The position numbers were made by a program, and so were the translations under genes. A stretch of 64,000 nucleotides of DNA, taken from contig JAGGVO010000057.1 in the NCBI GenBank assembly GCA_021157965.1, forward strand, positions 1 through 64,000, given 5' to 3'. The DNA is from Candidatus Neomarinimicrobiota bacterium. GTDB lineage: Bacteria > Fidelibacterota > Fidelibacteria > Fidelibacterales > Fidelibacteraceae. The notes below the pieces were generated by a model. The model was not told the DNA's origin, did not search any database, and worked only from the letters and a program-made list of their open reading frames with translations. Below, piece by piece: positions 17,946 to 26,112 of the stretch; the first letter of the stretch is position 1, and each line of letters begins with the position of its first letter.

Positions 17946-18311
17946 ATGCCTCCCCTGAAGCCTTTAAAAGGAAACATGACAAAACCGGCTGTAAATTTGA
18001 CAGATCCGGAACAACGAATGACCCTGATCAAAGAGAAATTAAACACCCTGACCCGGGATTTTGGGGATGTTTATGGCAAGCGTTTAACAGAGGAATTGAT
18101 TAAACGGCTGGAATTCACGATTAATGCATTTCATGAGGATATTTTGAAGGCCCTGGATCAGTTACAGGATGTGGGAGAAACCCAGCGTAACCTTGAGGAA
18201 CAGGTTCGTCAAGGTATACCCTTAAATGATTTGCTCCCTGAAGAATTAAAAAAACCCGGGAGAGTTGTCCACCAACCGGCTTCTAATCTATTTAAACTGA
18301 AAATAAAGTGA
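17946..18311 (+). CDS. Small helical protein of unknown function
   Basis: A protein of 121 residues preceded by GGAGA seven bases upstream. It is rich in charged helix-forming residues through about residue 90 (for example RLTEELIKRLEFTINAFHEDILKALDQL) and lacks a signal peptide or membrane segment, so it is probably cytoplasmic. The C-terminal 30 residues are less ordered and end in basic residues. I do not recognise the family. It is followed 7 bp later by a small membrane protein and then gltX, which suggests a shared transcript but not a shared function. Confidence 0.68.
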   Translation: MPPLKPLKGNMTKPAVNLTDPEQRMTLIKEKLNTLTRDFGDVYGKRLTEELIKRLEFTINAFHEDILKALDQLQDVGETQRNLEEQVRQGIPLNDLLPEELKKPGRVVHQPASNLFKLKIK

Positions 18312-18318
18312 GGTAATT

Positions 18319-18720
18319 TTGGAACTTGAGCTTCGGCGCATTGGCTTATGGCCATTATTCAGGAACACGTTTTTAGTATCCGGGCTGTTATTTTTGATTC
18401 TTTTCATCTTTATGGGAAATGTCTTGGTTCAGATGATGCATCAATCCATGAGTGATATGGGTATGGGAGGTACAACCTTATCGGGACCTCTTTCTTTTTT
18501 TACATTATTAAGTCTGGCTATATCAAATGCATTTTTCTTCAGCCTCTTTGTCACCGCTGCCGGTGCTCTTTATAATTTTATTACCCACTGGACCGGAGGA
18601 ATTTCTCTGGAATTTAATGATCCTTATGAAGAATATGAGGATGCCTATACAGAAGAAAGCATCCCGGAGGAAGAAGAAATTTTACCTGAATCTACTGAGG
18701 AAGACACGGATCGAGAATGA
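18319..18720 (+). CDS. Small membrane protein, DUF3566-like
   Basis: A protein of 133 residues with a TTG start supported by GAGG six bases upstream. It opens with RRIGLWPLFRNTF, then has two membrane segments (about residues 18-38 and 58-85), a LYNFITHWTGGISLEF segment, and a very acidic tail of about 35 residues. The LWPLFRNTF start and the LYNFIT...GGI ending resemble DUF3566-type membrane proteins, which have no clear role. The stop overlaps the gltX start in ATGA. The family match is from memory and moderate. Confidence 0.62.
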   Translation: MELELRRIGLWPLFRNTFLVSGLLFLILFIFMGNVLVQMMHQSMSDMGMGGTTLSGPLSFFTLLSLAISNAFFFSLFVTAAGALYNFITHWTGGISLEFNDPYEEYEDAYTEESIPEEEEILPESTEEDTDRE

Positions 18721-20162
18721 ATCAAACAGCAAACCGGGTGCGTTTTGCTCCCAGTCCAACCGGATATCTGCACATAGGCGGGGCCAGAACAGCCCTTTTT
18801 AATTATTTATACGCCCGAAGTACAGGCGGAACATATCTCTTACGGATTGAGGATACGGATACCGAACGATCATCCCGGGAGATGACAGAACAGATTTTGG
18901 ACTCCTTATCCTGGCTGGGGCTTTTGCCGGATGAACCCTATGTACTCCAGTCTGACAACATTCAGGCGCACCGGCACGCTGTGGACACTTTATTGAAAGA
19001 GCACAAGGCGTATCGCTGTTTTTGTACAAAAGAAATCCTTGAGAAAGAGAAAGAAAAGGCCGCCCGGGAAAACAGGCCTTATCGTTACAGTGGTGTCTGC
19101 CGGAATCTGACAGAGAAGGAGATTCAACAAAAACTGGATCAAAACCTTCCGTTTACAGTGCGTCTGAAGGTTCCGGATGAAGGTGTTACACGCTTCAAGG
19201 ATATGGTTTTCAAATCCATCGAAGTCAAAAACTCGGAAATTGATGATTTCATTATCATGCGCTCTGATAAAACGCCGGTATATCACCTGGCTGTTGTGGT
19301 TGATGACGCCCTGATGGGGATAACCCATGTCATCCGTGGTGAAGATCACCTTTCCAATACACCAAAGCAGATACACCTCTACCTTGCCCTGGAATACCCC
19401 GTTCCCCGTTTTGCCCACGTCCCCCTGATTCTGGCACCGGACGGGAAACGCTTAAGTAAACGGCATGGTGCCACCTCGGTGGGGGAATTCCGGAATATGG
19501 GATTCCTGCCCGAAGGGTTTATAAACGGTTTGATTCATCTGGGATGGGGAACATCGGGAAACCAGACACTTTATACACCGGATGAACTGATTCGGAAATT
19601 CAAAATTACGGATGTATCAAAAAAGGGGGCCATCTTTGATCTGCAAAAAATGATCTGGATCAACGGCCAGCACATCTCAAGGAAATCTTCCGCAGAACTT
19701 TTTCCACTGGTGACCCAGGCATGGTTGAAGGCTGGACTTATATCTCAGGATGACATTGAAGATAAAACTGTTTATCTGAACCGTGCCATCGATTTATTGA
19801 AAACGCGGATGAAGCTTATCACTGACTTTGTATCATTCGGATCTTACATGTTGAAAGATCCGGTATCTTACGATCCCGAGGCTGTAGAAAAGCGATGGGC
19901 TCACCCACAAATACAAAATCTCATGACCCACTACATGAAAGCACTGGAAGGACTCGAATCTTTTAATCCGAAAAATCTGGAAAATACCCTTCGTACTATC
20001 ACAGACGAAGCCGGTGAAAAGGCGGCGGTATTGATTCATGCCGTTCGGCTTGCCGTTACCGGATTTTCCGTAAGTCCGGGACTCTTTGAGCTGTTGTCAC
20101 TCCTGGGAAAAGAGATCGTTATAAGAAGACTGAAAAAAGCCTTAGATTATTTGCAAACATAA
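18717..20162 (+). CDS. gltX: Glutamate--tRNA ligase
   Basis: A protein of 481 residues, the usual length. Class I synthetase signatures are intact: RFAPSPTGYLHIGGARTAL near the N-terminus, LRIEDTDTERS, the HVIRGEDHLSNTPKQ block, and the KMSKS-type loop KRLSKRHGATSV near residue 245. A helical anticodon-binding domain fills the C-terminal 150 residues. It charges tRNA-Glu (and tRNA-Gln, if the organism uses the amidotransferase route). The start overlaps the preceding gene in ATGA. Confidence 0.97.
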   Translation: MNQTANRVRFAPSPTGYLHIGGARTALFNYLYARSTGGTYLLRIEDTDTERSSREMTEQILDSLSWLGLLPDEPYVLQSDNIQAHRHAVDTLLKEHKAYRCFCTKEILEKEKEKAARENRPYRYSGVCRNLTEKEIQQKLDQNLPFTVRLKVPDEGVTRFKDMVFKSIEVKNSEIDDFIIMRSDKTPVYHLAVVVDDALMGITHVIRGEDHLSNTPKQIHLYLALEYPVPRFAHVPLILAPDGKRLSKRHGATSVGEFRNMGFLPEGFINGLIHLGWGTSGNQTLYTPDELIRKFKITDVSKKGAIFDLQKMIWINGQHISRKSSAELFPLVTQAWLKAGLISQDDIEDKTVYLNRAIDLLKTRMKLITDFVSFGSYMLKDPVSYDPEAVEKRWAHPQIQNLMTHYMKALEGLESFNPKNLENTLRTITDEAGEKAAVLIHAVRLAVTGFSVSPGLFELLSLLGKEIVIRRLKKALDYLQT

Positions 20163-20189
20163 ACACGCTAAATTCCCTGCGGGGGTACT

Positions 20190-21458
20190 ATGAAAAGACC
20201 TGTCATGTCCCGTATTGTCATGTTTCTCGGCATAGGGTTCACTCTTTGTGCAGCCGCTCCTGTAGATAAGGATATATACATTCTGGATTTTGAGAATAAA
20301 ACCGACGATGCATCCCTGGACTGGCTTGAAAAAGGGTTGTCTGAGATGATATTTCAGGAAAAGTTTCGTCTTCCCGGTTTGATACTCCATCCGGAATATA
20401 CCATGTCGGAAGCCATCACATTCAGAGAACAGGATCCTCAATTTCCATCGAACCGTTACATACTGATGGGATCCATATACCACTCATCGGCAGAAGGAGA
20501 TATTCTGATTCATTTGAGTTCCATCCATATCAAAAGCTGGCAGACGGCCGGTGAAAGTTCCTTTACGGCATATCTGTCGGATAAAAGAGCATTAAAAAGT
20601 GCGTTGATACATCATCTGGCGAAATTGTACCAGACAGAATCCCTTGATTTGGATTTTACAGTGAATAATGAATCACCTACAGATGAGGGATATATTGATA
20701 CTGAGACACTGGAAGCTGCACGGCGTGAATTGTTAAATATAACCACAGAGTTGGGAAAGGGAAAAGAACGGGAATCAAAATCACATGGCTTGACCACTCT
20801 CCGGCCTCCTGCCGGCACGACGGTTTTGAGATTCAATCAAACTGAAGCCAAATTGCGGCTTGATATGGAACGGGAGAATCTGAACACGACTAGTCAGGCC
20901 ATATACGAATTACTGCAGAATCCTTATCTGGTTCAAATTAATGAGCCAAACATCTCCACGCTTCCATACAGACCTCACAGAGGGACCATTCGTATTGAAG
21001 TCTCATATCAACTTCATCCGGATTTGCTTGAAGAACTGACAGATATTCTTCCCTTCCAACAGGTTGACACAGAAAATGACTATTATTATTCCTATCTCAC
21101 TTTTCAGGCAGATTATTCAGATATTCCTTTTCAGTTACAGCGGGATATTCAGTTAGGACATTACCGGACAATCCCGGTTATCGAGTTAACAGACGGGCAG
21201 GGACGAATTATACATACTTTTATTGACGGACAATATTTGGATCTGCGTGAAATAAACCGTTATGATGGATTAAGCATCCTTGACAATTTCAAACCCCTCC
21301 TCATCATGACATCCTCCCGTTCGAATATTCAGTTATATGTAAAACAGGCGCCTTATGTAGGAGTTTACGAGCTGGAACTGCCCGTTTCGCTTTTGGAAAG
21401 TCTTGCCGAAGTACGTGTTCAGTTTTACCCTATCCTTGAATTGTACGATCGGTATTAA
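20190..21458 (+). CDS. Secreted protein of unknown function, possible FlgO/TolB-like N-terminal domain
   Basis: A protein of 422 residues. An N-terminal hydrophobic stretch ending near CAAAPVDKD looks like a signal peptide. The next 130 residues (IYILDFENKTDDASLDWLEK, then YILMGSIYHSSAEGDILIH) resemble the domain in FlgO- and CsgG-type proteins that starts with a conserved F-x-N motif. The remaining 250 residues are beta-rich and unrecognised, with repeated Tyr-rich strands. It lies 27 bp after gltX and ahead of a tRNA. I assign no function beyond export. Confidence 0.7.
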   Translation: MKRPVMSRIVMFLGIGFTLCAAAPVDKDIYILDFENKTDDASLDWLEKGLSEMIFQEKFRLPGLILHPEYTMSEAITFREQDPQFPSNRYILMGSIYHSSAEGDILIHLSSIHIKSWQTAGESSFTAYLSDKRALKSALIHHLAKLYQTESLDLDFTVNNESPTDEGYIDTETLEAARRELLNITTELGKGKERESKSHGLTTLRPPAGTTVLRFNQTEAKLRLDMERENLNTTSQAIYELLQNPYLVQINEPNISTLPYRPHRGTIRIEVSYQLHPDLLEELTDILPFQQVDTENDYYYSYLTFQADYSDIPFQLQRDIQLGHYRTIPVIELTDGQGRIIHTFIDGQYLDLREINRYDGLSILDNFKPLLIMTSSRSNIQLYVKQAPYVGVYELELPVSLLESLAEVRVQFYPILELYDRY

Positions 21459-21482
21459 TCATCAGGAATATGTTAAAAGTCC

Positions 21483-21512
21483 TTGCAATTTTTTTAAATT
21501 ATTTCGTATTAT
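21483..21512 (+). promoter_or_regulatory. Promoter of the tRNA gene
   Basis: TTGCAA and TATTAT are separated by 18 bases and end 15 bases before the mature tRNA 5' end. The match to a sigma-70 promoter and the placement are both good. Confidence 0.55.
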
Positions 21513-21527
21513 TTCAGGCTTTTTGAC

Positions 21528-21601
21528 GGCGAAGTAGCTCAGTTGGTTAGAGCAGCGGAATCATAATCCGCGTGTCCGGGGTTCGAATCCCTGCTTCGCT
21601 A
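21528..21601 (+). tRNA. tRNA with anticodon CAT (elongator Met, or Ile2 if lysidine-modified)
   Basis: A 74-base cloverleaf without an encoded CCA. The acceptor stem pairs GGCGAAG with CTTCGCT, with a G-U at position 1-72. The D-arm is GCTC...GAGC. The anticodon stem GCGGA/TCCGC encloses loop ATCATAA, giving CAT. The T-loop is TTCGAAT. The sequence TAGCTCAGTTGGTTAGAGCA is like E. coli elongator Met tRNA, and the acceptor is not the C1-A72 mismatch of an initiator. CAT also serves the AUA-reading Ile2 tRNA, and I cannot exclude that. Confidence 0.93.
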
Positions 21602-21611
21602 CTGCTTTTTT

Positions 21612-21644
21612 AAAAACCCTTTTTCTGAAAGGGTTTTTTATTTT
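21612..21644 (+). terminator. Rho-independent terminator after the tRNA
   Basis: AAAAACCCTTT, a five-base loop and AAAGGGTTTTTT form a hairpin with a T-run, starting 10 bases after the tRNA. Confidence 0.8.
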
Positions 21645-21650
21645 GAGCTT

Positions 21651-21684
21651 AAAAAATAGGGAGCAATGAAAATTCATTGCTCCC
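21651..21684 (-). terminator. Rho-independent terminator of the coiled-coil gene
   Basis: GGGAGCAATGAA and TTCATTGCTCCC form a perfect 12 bp stem with a two-base loop, and on the minus strand it is followed by TATTTTTT. It lies about 30 bases after the stop of the minus-strand gene. Confidence 0.8.
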
Positions 21685-21712
21685 TTTCTATCAAAGTATT
21701 ATGTAATGATCT

Positions 21713-22231
21713 TTAGCGACGTTTTTTATCACCTTCTTTAGGCAGGACCATAACTTCTATGTCTTCAACCTTTTTCTGAAGAGCTTCCAGGTCACGGGAA
21801 AGTTTTTGAATTTTCTGATTGTTTGTAATCTGGGTCTGATTTACCATTGCTCTCAGACTGGTGGTTACTTTCCTTAAAGCTTCAACTTGTGTTTCAAGGT
21901 TATTCAGGTTGTTATCGACAACGGCACCCAGGGAATCAACACGTGTATTGATTAAAAATATATCCTGGCTGTGAGCTCTTTTAACATCTTCAATTTTGTT
22001 GTAGATATTTTTTATATCATTCTGATTTTGGCGAACGTGTTTAGCTCTTCCTACAAACTTAACTTCAAGATTGTCAAGCTGATCTGTGAATTTCTGATAT
22101 TTTTCTTCAATTTTCCCGGCTCTTTCGTTCATGGAATGAATGCGGGCATCAAATGTTGTCTGATAGTAATACATTGCACCCAATCCGGCAAAGAGGGCAA
22201 CCCAGAGTACAGACATCAAAAATTTCTTCAT
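21713..22231 (-). CDS. Membrane-anchored coiled-coil protein of unknown function
   Basis: A protein of 172 residues. One N-terminal membrane helix (residues about 4-22, MSVLWVALFAGLGAMYYY) is followed by an almost continuous coiled coil to residue 160 and a short basic tail (KKRR). The topology suggests an inner-membrane anchor with a long periplasmic or cytoplasmic rod. It is a single gene with its own terminator. GGGAG lies upstream of the ATG. No family recognised. Confidence 0.75.
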   Translation of the reverse strand: MKKFLMSVLWVALFAGLGAMYYYQTTFDARIHSMNERAGKIEEKYQKFTDQLDNLEVKFVGRAKHVRQNQNDIKNIYNKIEDVKRAHSQDIFLINTRVDSLGAVVDNNLNNLETQVEALRKVTTSLRAMVNQTQITNNQKIQKLSRDLEALQKKVEDIEVMVLPKEGDKKRR

Positions 22232-22342
22232 TATTTACTCCCAGTATTTTTCAAATTCAATATTGCTGAACTCAAGCTGTTGAACGTACATAAAATGTAA
22301 TTCAAAATCAACAATACAGAAATAAAAAAATGCATAAAAAAT

Positions 22343-22368
22343 AAAAAGCCCCGTGTCCGGGGCTTTTT
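22343..22368 (-). terminator. Terminator at the end of the TonB receptor/PorV locus
   Basis: AAAAAGCCCC, a six-base loop and GGGGCTTTTT form a symmetric hairpin that can work in both directions. It lies 18 bases after the last minus-strand gene of the locus. Confidence 0.8.
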
Positions 22369-22386
22369 ATCAAGACATAAATCTGC

Positions 22387-23685
22387 TTACTTAAGCAGAG
22401 TCATTTTCCGTGTAATGGACTGGCCGTCGACTGTCAGTCTGTACAGATAGGTACCGGAAGCGACATTTGAGCCATTCCATGTAGAGGTGTAGTCACCGGC
22501 TTCACGATAACCATCCACCAGAGTTTCAACAAGTTTACCATTCACATCATAGATGGAGAGGTTCACATTTGCACCGGCAGTGAGGTTGAAGTTGATTGTA
22601 GTGGCGGGATTGAAGGGGTTGGGATAGTTGGCTTTCAGTGTAAAGGATTTCGGTCCGAAAACACCTTCCGTTTCCCAAATACCTTCTCCTGACTTCACAA
22701 ACTTATAGATACCATTGTTATCCCAGGTGTTGAAATAGGTAACGTATGCCGTATTTTCATCGGCAAATGCAATACCACGAGGCAGAGCCGCGCCACCTGC
22801 AGTTTGTAATGTGTCAGGAATTAATGAATCAACGACTGTTTTTGTTGTCGGATCCCAAGCCACATGTCCGTTTGCCGGAAATCCAACACTAGAGGGATGC
22901 ACACCCATCCAGAGCAGTCCATCGGGAGACCAATTCGCAGATTCAACCAGCAATCCCGGAATTGTGTCAATCTGGGATGTGTAATCACCATCAAGCCCGT
23001 CGTCACTGTGGAAAATAATCACGCCCGATCCGGTAAAACTGTAGAAATAGATATCGTTCGCATCGGGAGAGACTTCAATTGTCCTGGAGTAACCGGAAGT
23101 CAGGTCACCGGGAACCACGTCATCAATCAGGAATCCATCGGGATCAAAAGCTTTGATGGGGTTACCGCCTGCAACAACCATATTCAGGAAGTAGTTACCT
23201 TCTGAATCCGTAGCAACTTTGGTAATAGAGTTTTCACCGAATGGCTGTTTTACAATCATTTTTGTTGTAAAATCATCCTTGCTTACAATGTAATATGTAT
23301 CATACATACAGACAATCACATCGCCATCAGGATTGGTATCCATACCGCGCATTGAATACCAGAAAGTATCCACTTCATAGCCAAAGTAGCTTTCGGAAGG
23401 ATCCAGGGGACCAAAAGTTTTCACGGTTGTTTCAAGGGTTCCATCCGGATTGAAAACTTTAATTCCCCGGCAGGCTACAAAACTGTCTGCAGGAGCCGGC
23501 ACATAGATAGAGTCCATAGCATAGTATGAACAATACCATATCCGGCCGTTTCCGTCTACAGCAATACCCTGTCCGTAGGACACAACAGAATCAGGACCTG
23601 CAGGAAACATCGTCCCGCTATCCCATCCCGCGAAAGCCATGGTAGCTGCGAGCAAAACAGCAACAACAACTAACATTTTTTTCAT
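22387..23685 (-). CDS. Secreted beta-propeller-like protein with T9SS C-terminal sorting domain
   Basis: A protein of 432 residues with a clear signal peptide (MKKMLVVVAVLLAATMAFAG). The central 300 residues show repeated GNGRIWYCS, NPDGDVIVCM and SEGNYFLNM-type strands typical of NHL/SMP-like beta-propellers. The last 80 residues are a textbook type A sorting domain: NYPNPFNPATTINF, LSIYDVNGKLVETLVDG, GTYLYRLTVDG and a KMTLLK end. The T9SS removes such domains and attaches or releases the protein at the cell surface. AAGGAG precedes the ATG. It is the last gene of the large minus-strand surface locus. Confidence 0.9.
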   Translation of the reverse strand: MKKMLVVVAVLLAATMAFAGWDSGTMFPAGPDSVVSYGQGIAVDGNGRIWYCSYYAMDSIYVPAPADSFVACRGIKVFNPDGTLETTVKTFGPLDPSESYFGYEVDTFWYSMRGMDTNPDGDVIVCMYDTYYIVSKDDFTTKMIVKQPFGENSITKVATDSEGNYFLNMVVAGGNPIKAFDPDGFLIDDVVPGDLTSGYSRTIEVSPDANDIYFYSFTGSGVIIFHSDDGLDGDYTSQIDTIPGLLVESANWSPDGLLWMGVHPSSVGFPANGHVAWDPTTKTVVDSLIPDTLQTAGGAALPRGIAFADENTAYVTYFNTWDNNGIYKFVKSGEGIWETEGVFGPKSFTLKANYPNPFNPATTINFNLTAGANVNLSIYDVNGKLVETLVDGYREAGDYTSTWNGSNVASGTYLYRLTVDGQSITRKMTLLK

Positions 23686-23723
23686 CTCGTTCTCCTTTTT
23701 TGGTTAACCTTTTTTCTTTATTC

Positions 23724-25028
23724 TTATGGACGTCCGTAATAAGGCGCTCCATTTACATCCAGACTGACACGAATCAGCCGCGGTGTAGGTGCATTATCAT
23801 CTGTCCTGTCACTTCTTCTGACCATATACAGTTTATTATCATTTCCAAATGCCATATGTACAGCCTTTGTAGAAAGGGCGGGATTCGGATAGTTATAAAT
23901 TGCTTTTGCGGAACCGTCGCTCAGATTGACGTGAACCAGAGGAACGCCATCATCCGCTCCGCTGACAAAAGCATTACCATTTTCATCGAGAACCATAAAG
24001 ACAGGTGTCGTATCATCAAATCCCGTATCTTTCCAGTCTACAACGAGTGATTTGGCACTGACAACACCATTTGCCTGAATATCATGTTTATAAATACCAT
24101 ATTCTGCAATCGTTGTATCAGAACCGGTATATTCAGCCAGCGTATAAATTTCACTGTTAAAGACTTTCAAGGAATGAACGATATAATCTTCATAAACATC
24201 ATTTTCAACAATAGTGGCACCATCGGTTAAAAGAGCAAAAAGATTATTGGTATTACCTGCTGCATAAAGGATTCCACTGGCATCCCAATCAATAGCATAC
24301 ACCCTGCCGCCAAACGCAATGCCGGTTTGTCGAGAACCACCACCAGCCGGGAAGTAATATAATTTTGTATAATTTCTGGCATACACAAGGTCACCGTTAG
24401 GTGCAAATTTCAAGTCAGTCATATTATTATGACTACGGTCTGCATAGATAATCATGGAATCATGCTTCGTCGGCATGAGTTTATATACATTCCCGTCTTC
24501 TGAGGTTACATACACATTCTCATCCTTATCCACAGCGACGGCCAGGGGAAGTATTTGATCAGAGAAGGCACCATATTCCACAGCCGGTTTTTCCAGGGTA
24601 TAAGGAATAAAATTTCCATCTTCATCCATATAATTACCAAAAAGGTAGGCTCCCTGGACTGCAATACGCACTTTCACGGAATCCATGGACCACTGGGCAG
24701 GATCCTTAATAATCACCGGTGCATACACCGCCATTTTTTGGGGGCTGGCCGTCAGATCCGTTTCAGCCGGTTCGGGAAAGCCAATGCCTTCATTAAAGAA
24801 GACCACATTTTCAGAAATATTTTCGGAAAAATTCTCTCCGTATATTTCCACAAGGCCTACTGCCTGGAATGAATTCAAGGCCGGATTGACCTCAGTAATC
24901 ACGGGAGTGGGTTTTCCGGGATCATTCGGATCAAAAGCACTATCCGGATAATCTGTATCCTCACATCCTGTCACACCAAACATTGCAACCAGCAAAGTCA
25001 GCAAGCCCAGTATTAATCCCTTCTTCAT
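23724..25028 (-). CDS. Surface lipoprotein with IPT/TIG domain and beta-propeller-like region
   Basis: A protein of 434 residues. I start it at the ATG at 25028, where AAGGAG lies seven bases upstream and the protein opens with a lipoprotein signal ending in VTGC. Residues about 40-135 form an IPT/TIG (immunoglobulin-like) domain: PVITEVNPALNSFQAVG and IYGENFSE. The rest is propeller-like, with NHL-type strands such as AVAVDKDENVYVTSEDGNVY and DLKFAPNGDLVYARN. SusE/F-like surface binding proteins often share this lipoprotein-plus-Ig build, but I see no ligand evidence. It has its own consensus promoter. Confidence 0.8.
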   Translation of the reverse strand: MKKGLILGLLTLLVAMFGVTGCEDTDYPDSAFDPNDPGKPTPVITEVNPALNSFQAVGLVEIYGENFSENISENVVFFNEGIGFPEPAETDLTASPQKMAVYAPVIIKDPAQWSMDSVKVRIAVQGAYLFGNYMDEDGNFIPYTLEKPAVEYGAFSDQILPLAVAVDKDENVYVTSEDGNVYKLMPTKHDSMIIYADRSHNNMTDLKFAPNGDLVYARNYTKLYYFPAGGGSRQTGIAFGGRVYAIDWDASGILYAAGNTNNLFALLTDGATIVENDVYEDYIVHSLKVFNSEIYTLAEYTGSDTTIAEYGIYKHDIQANGVVSAKSLVVDWKDTGFDDTTPVFMVLDENGNAFVSGADDGVPLVHVNLSDGSAKAIYNYPNPALSTKAVHMAFGNDNKLYMVRRSDRTDDNAPTPRLIRVSLDVNGAPYYGRP

Positions 25029-25047
25029 CTTTAGTCTCCTTCGCGTA

Positions 25048-25076
25048 ATATTAGTATCATTCTTATCAAATGTCAA
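25048..25076 (-). promoter_or_regulatory. Consensus-type promoter before the IPT lipoprotein gene
   Basis: On the minus strand TTGACA (six of six), a 17-base spacer and TAATAT (four of six) lie 19 bases before the start codon, with AAGGAG in between. The gap to the upstream PorV gene is 77 bp, much longer than the other gaps in this locus. Confidence 0.55.
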
Positions 25077-25105
25077 TTATTAATAGTTTATCATGCGTAC
25101 ATGGA

Positions 25106-26107
25106 TTAAAATCCAAAGCCAAGGGTGATCCGCTGCACATAATCAAACACTCCAAAAGGCGTATATGCATAATTAAAGGAAAAACCGAATTTCTGAAGTC
25201 CGACTCCAACGGTAAAATCCCGTTCGTCACTGTTCATCATATAGCCGCCTCTAAGATAGAGCGTTTTCATAAAGGCGTATTCAATGCCCAGATTAACCTG
25301 TTCGGGATAAGATCGCGGATGGGTAACATCCGCAAAAAACCAGAGTTCCTGCCCTTTGGGTTTTTCAGGCATCAAATCCAGTAAGTCCATGGTAATGCCA
25401 ATGGTAAAGGTCAGAGGAAGTTGAAAGTTTTCCCTTTCGAAGTTTATTTCTTCGGAAAAATTTTGGAAAGTCATGCCGAATGCCAGGCTTTTAAAACCGG
25501 TTTTAAACTGGGTTCCAAAATCAAAGGATGTGGCATTTGCAAGATTTTTCTTCACTTTCAGGCTGTCTGCATCGGGGACAATGCTTTTTCCCAGTTGTTG
25601 TCCGGAATACTTGATGCTGCCACCTACGGAAAACTTGTCTGAAAGGGCAACAGCGTAACCGATACCGGCAGCAAAAGCGGAGGGATACATGATTTCCGTA
25701 TCCACATAGCCTTGATCATTTTGCCAAGGGAGTGTTCCCTGGACTTCGCCATAATCCACTGATTGAGCTGTCAGTCCGAAAACACCCATACGTCCGTCTC
25801 CGGGTCGGAATGCGAGGGCATAGGTATTGTGCTGGATATTATCAATCCACTGATTCTGACTGGCTGTCAATTCAATCGTCTTATCGGACCTTGCCATTCC
25901 GGCCGGGTTGAATAAGAGAGAATTCACGCCATTTTCCAGCGTCGTGGCTGCATTCCCCAATGCACTGCTTCGGGCATCATTCGTGACGCTCAAAAACTGA
26001 AATCCGGTCTGCCCCAATTTTTTATTTTCAGCATGAAGACCGGAAATCATGCAGAACATGAGAATGATTCCAAGGCAGTGTTTCAGATGAATATGTTTAC
26101 TTATCAT
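25106..26107 (-). CDS. PorV/PorQ family outer-membrane protein (module 2)
   Basis: A protein of 333 residues with a signal peptide ending near GLHAENKK. The N-terminal block KLGQTGFQFLSVTNDARSSA, followed by SLLFNPAGMA and VDYGEVQGT, is the signature of the PorV/PorQ (UPF0164) family. The rest alternates amphipathic strands ending in Phe (TLGFGF), as expected of a 14-strand barrel. PorV in the T9SS binds sorting domains and hands cargo to the sortase. The paralogue at 31573-32559 shares the same blocks. It lies 5 bp after a candidate T9SS cargo gene. Confidence 0.88.
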   Translation of the reverse strand: MISKHIHLKHCLGIILMFCMISGLHAENKKLGQTGFQFLSVTNDARSSALGNAATTLENGVNSLLFNPAGMARSDKTIELTASQNQWIDNIQHNTYALAFRPGDGRMGVFGLTAQSVDYGEVQGTLPWQNDQGYVDTEIMYPSAFAAGIGYAVALSDKFSVGGSIKYSGQQLGKSIVPDADSLKVKKNLANATSFDFGTQFKTGFKSLAFGMTFQNFSEEINFERENFQLPLTFTIGITMDLLDLMPEKPKGQELWFFADVTHPRSYPEQVNLGIEYAFMKTLYLRGGYMMNSDERDFTVGVGLQKFGFSFNYAYTPFGVFDYVQRITLGFGF

Positions 26108-26112
26108 GATGC

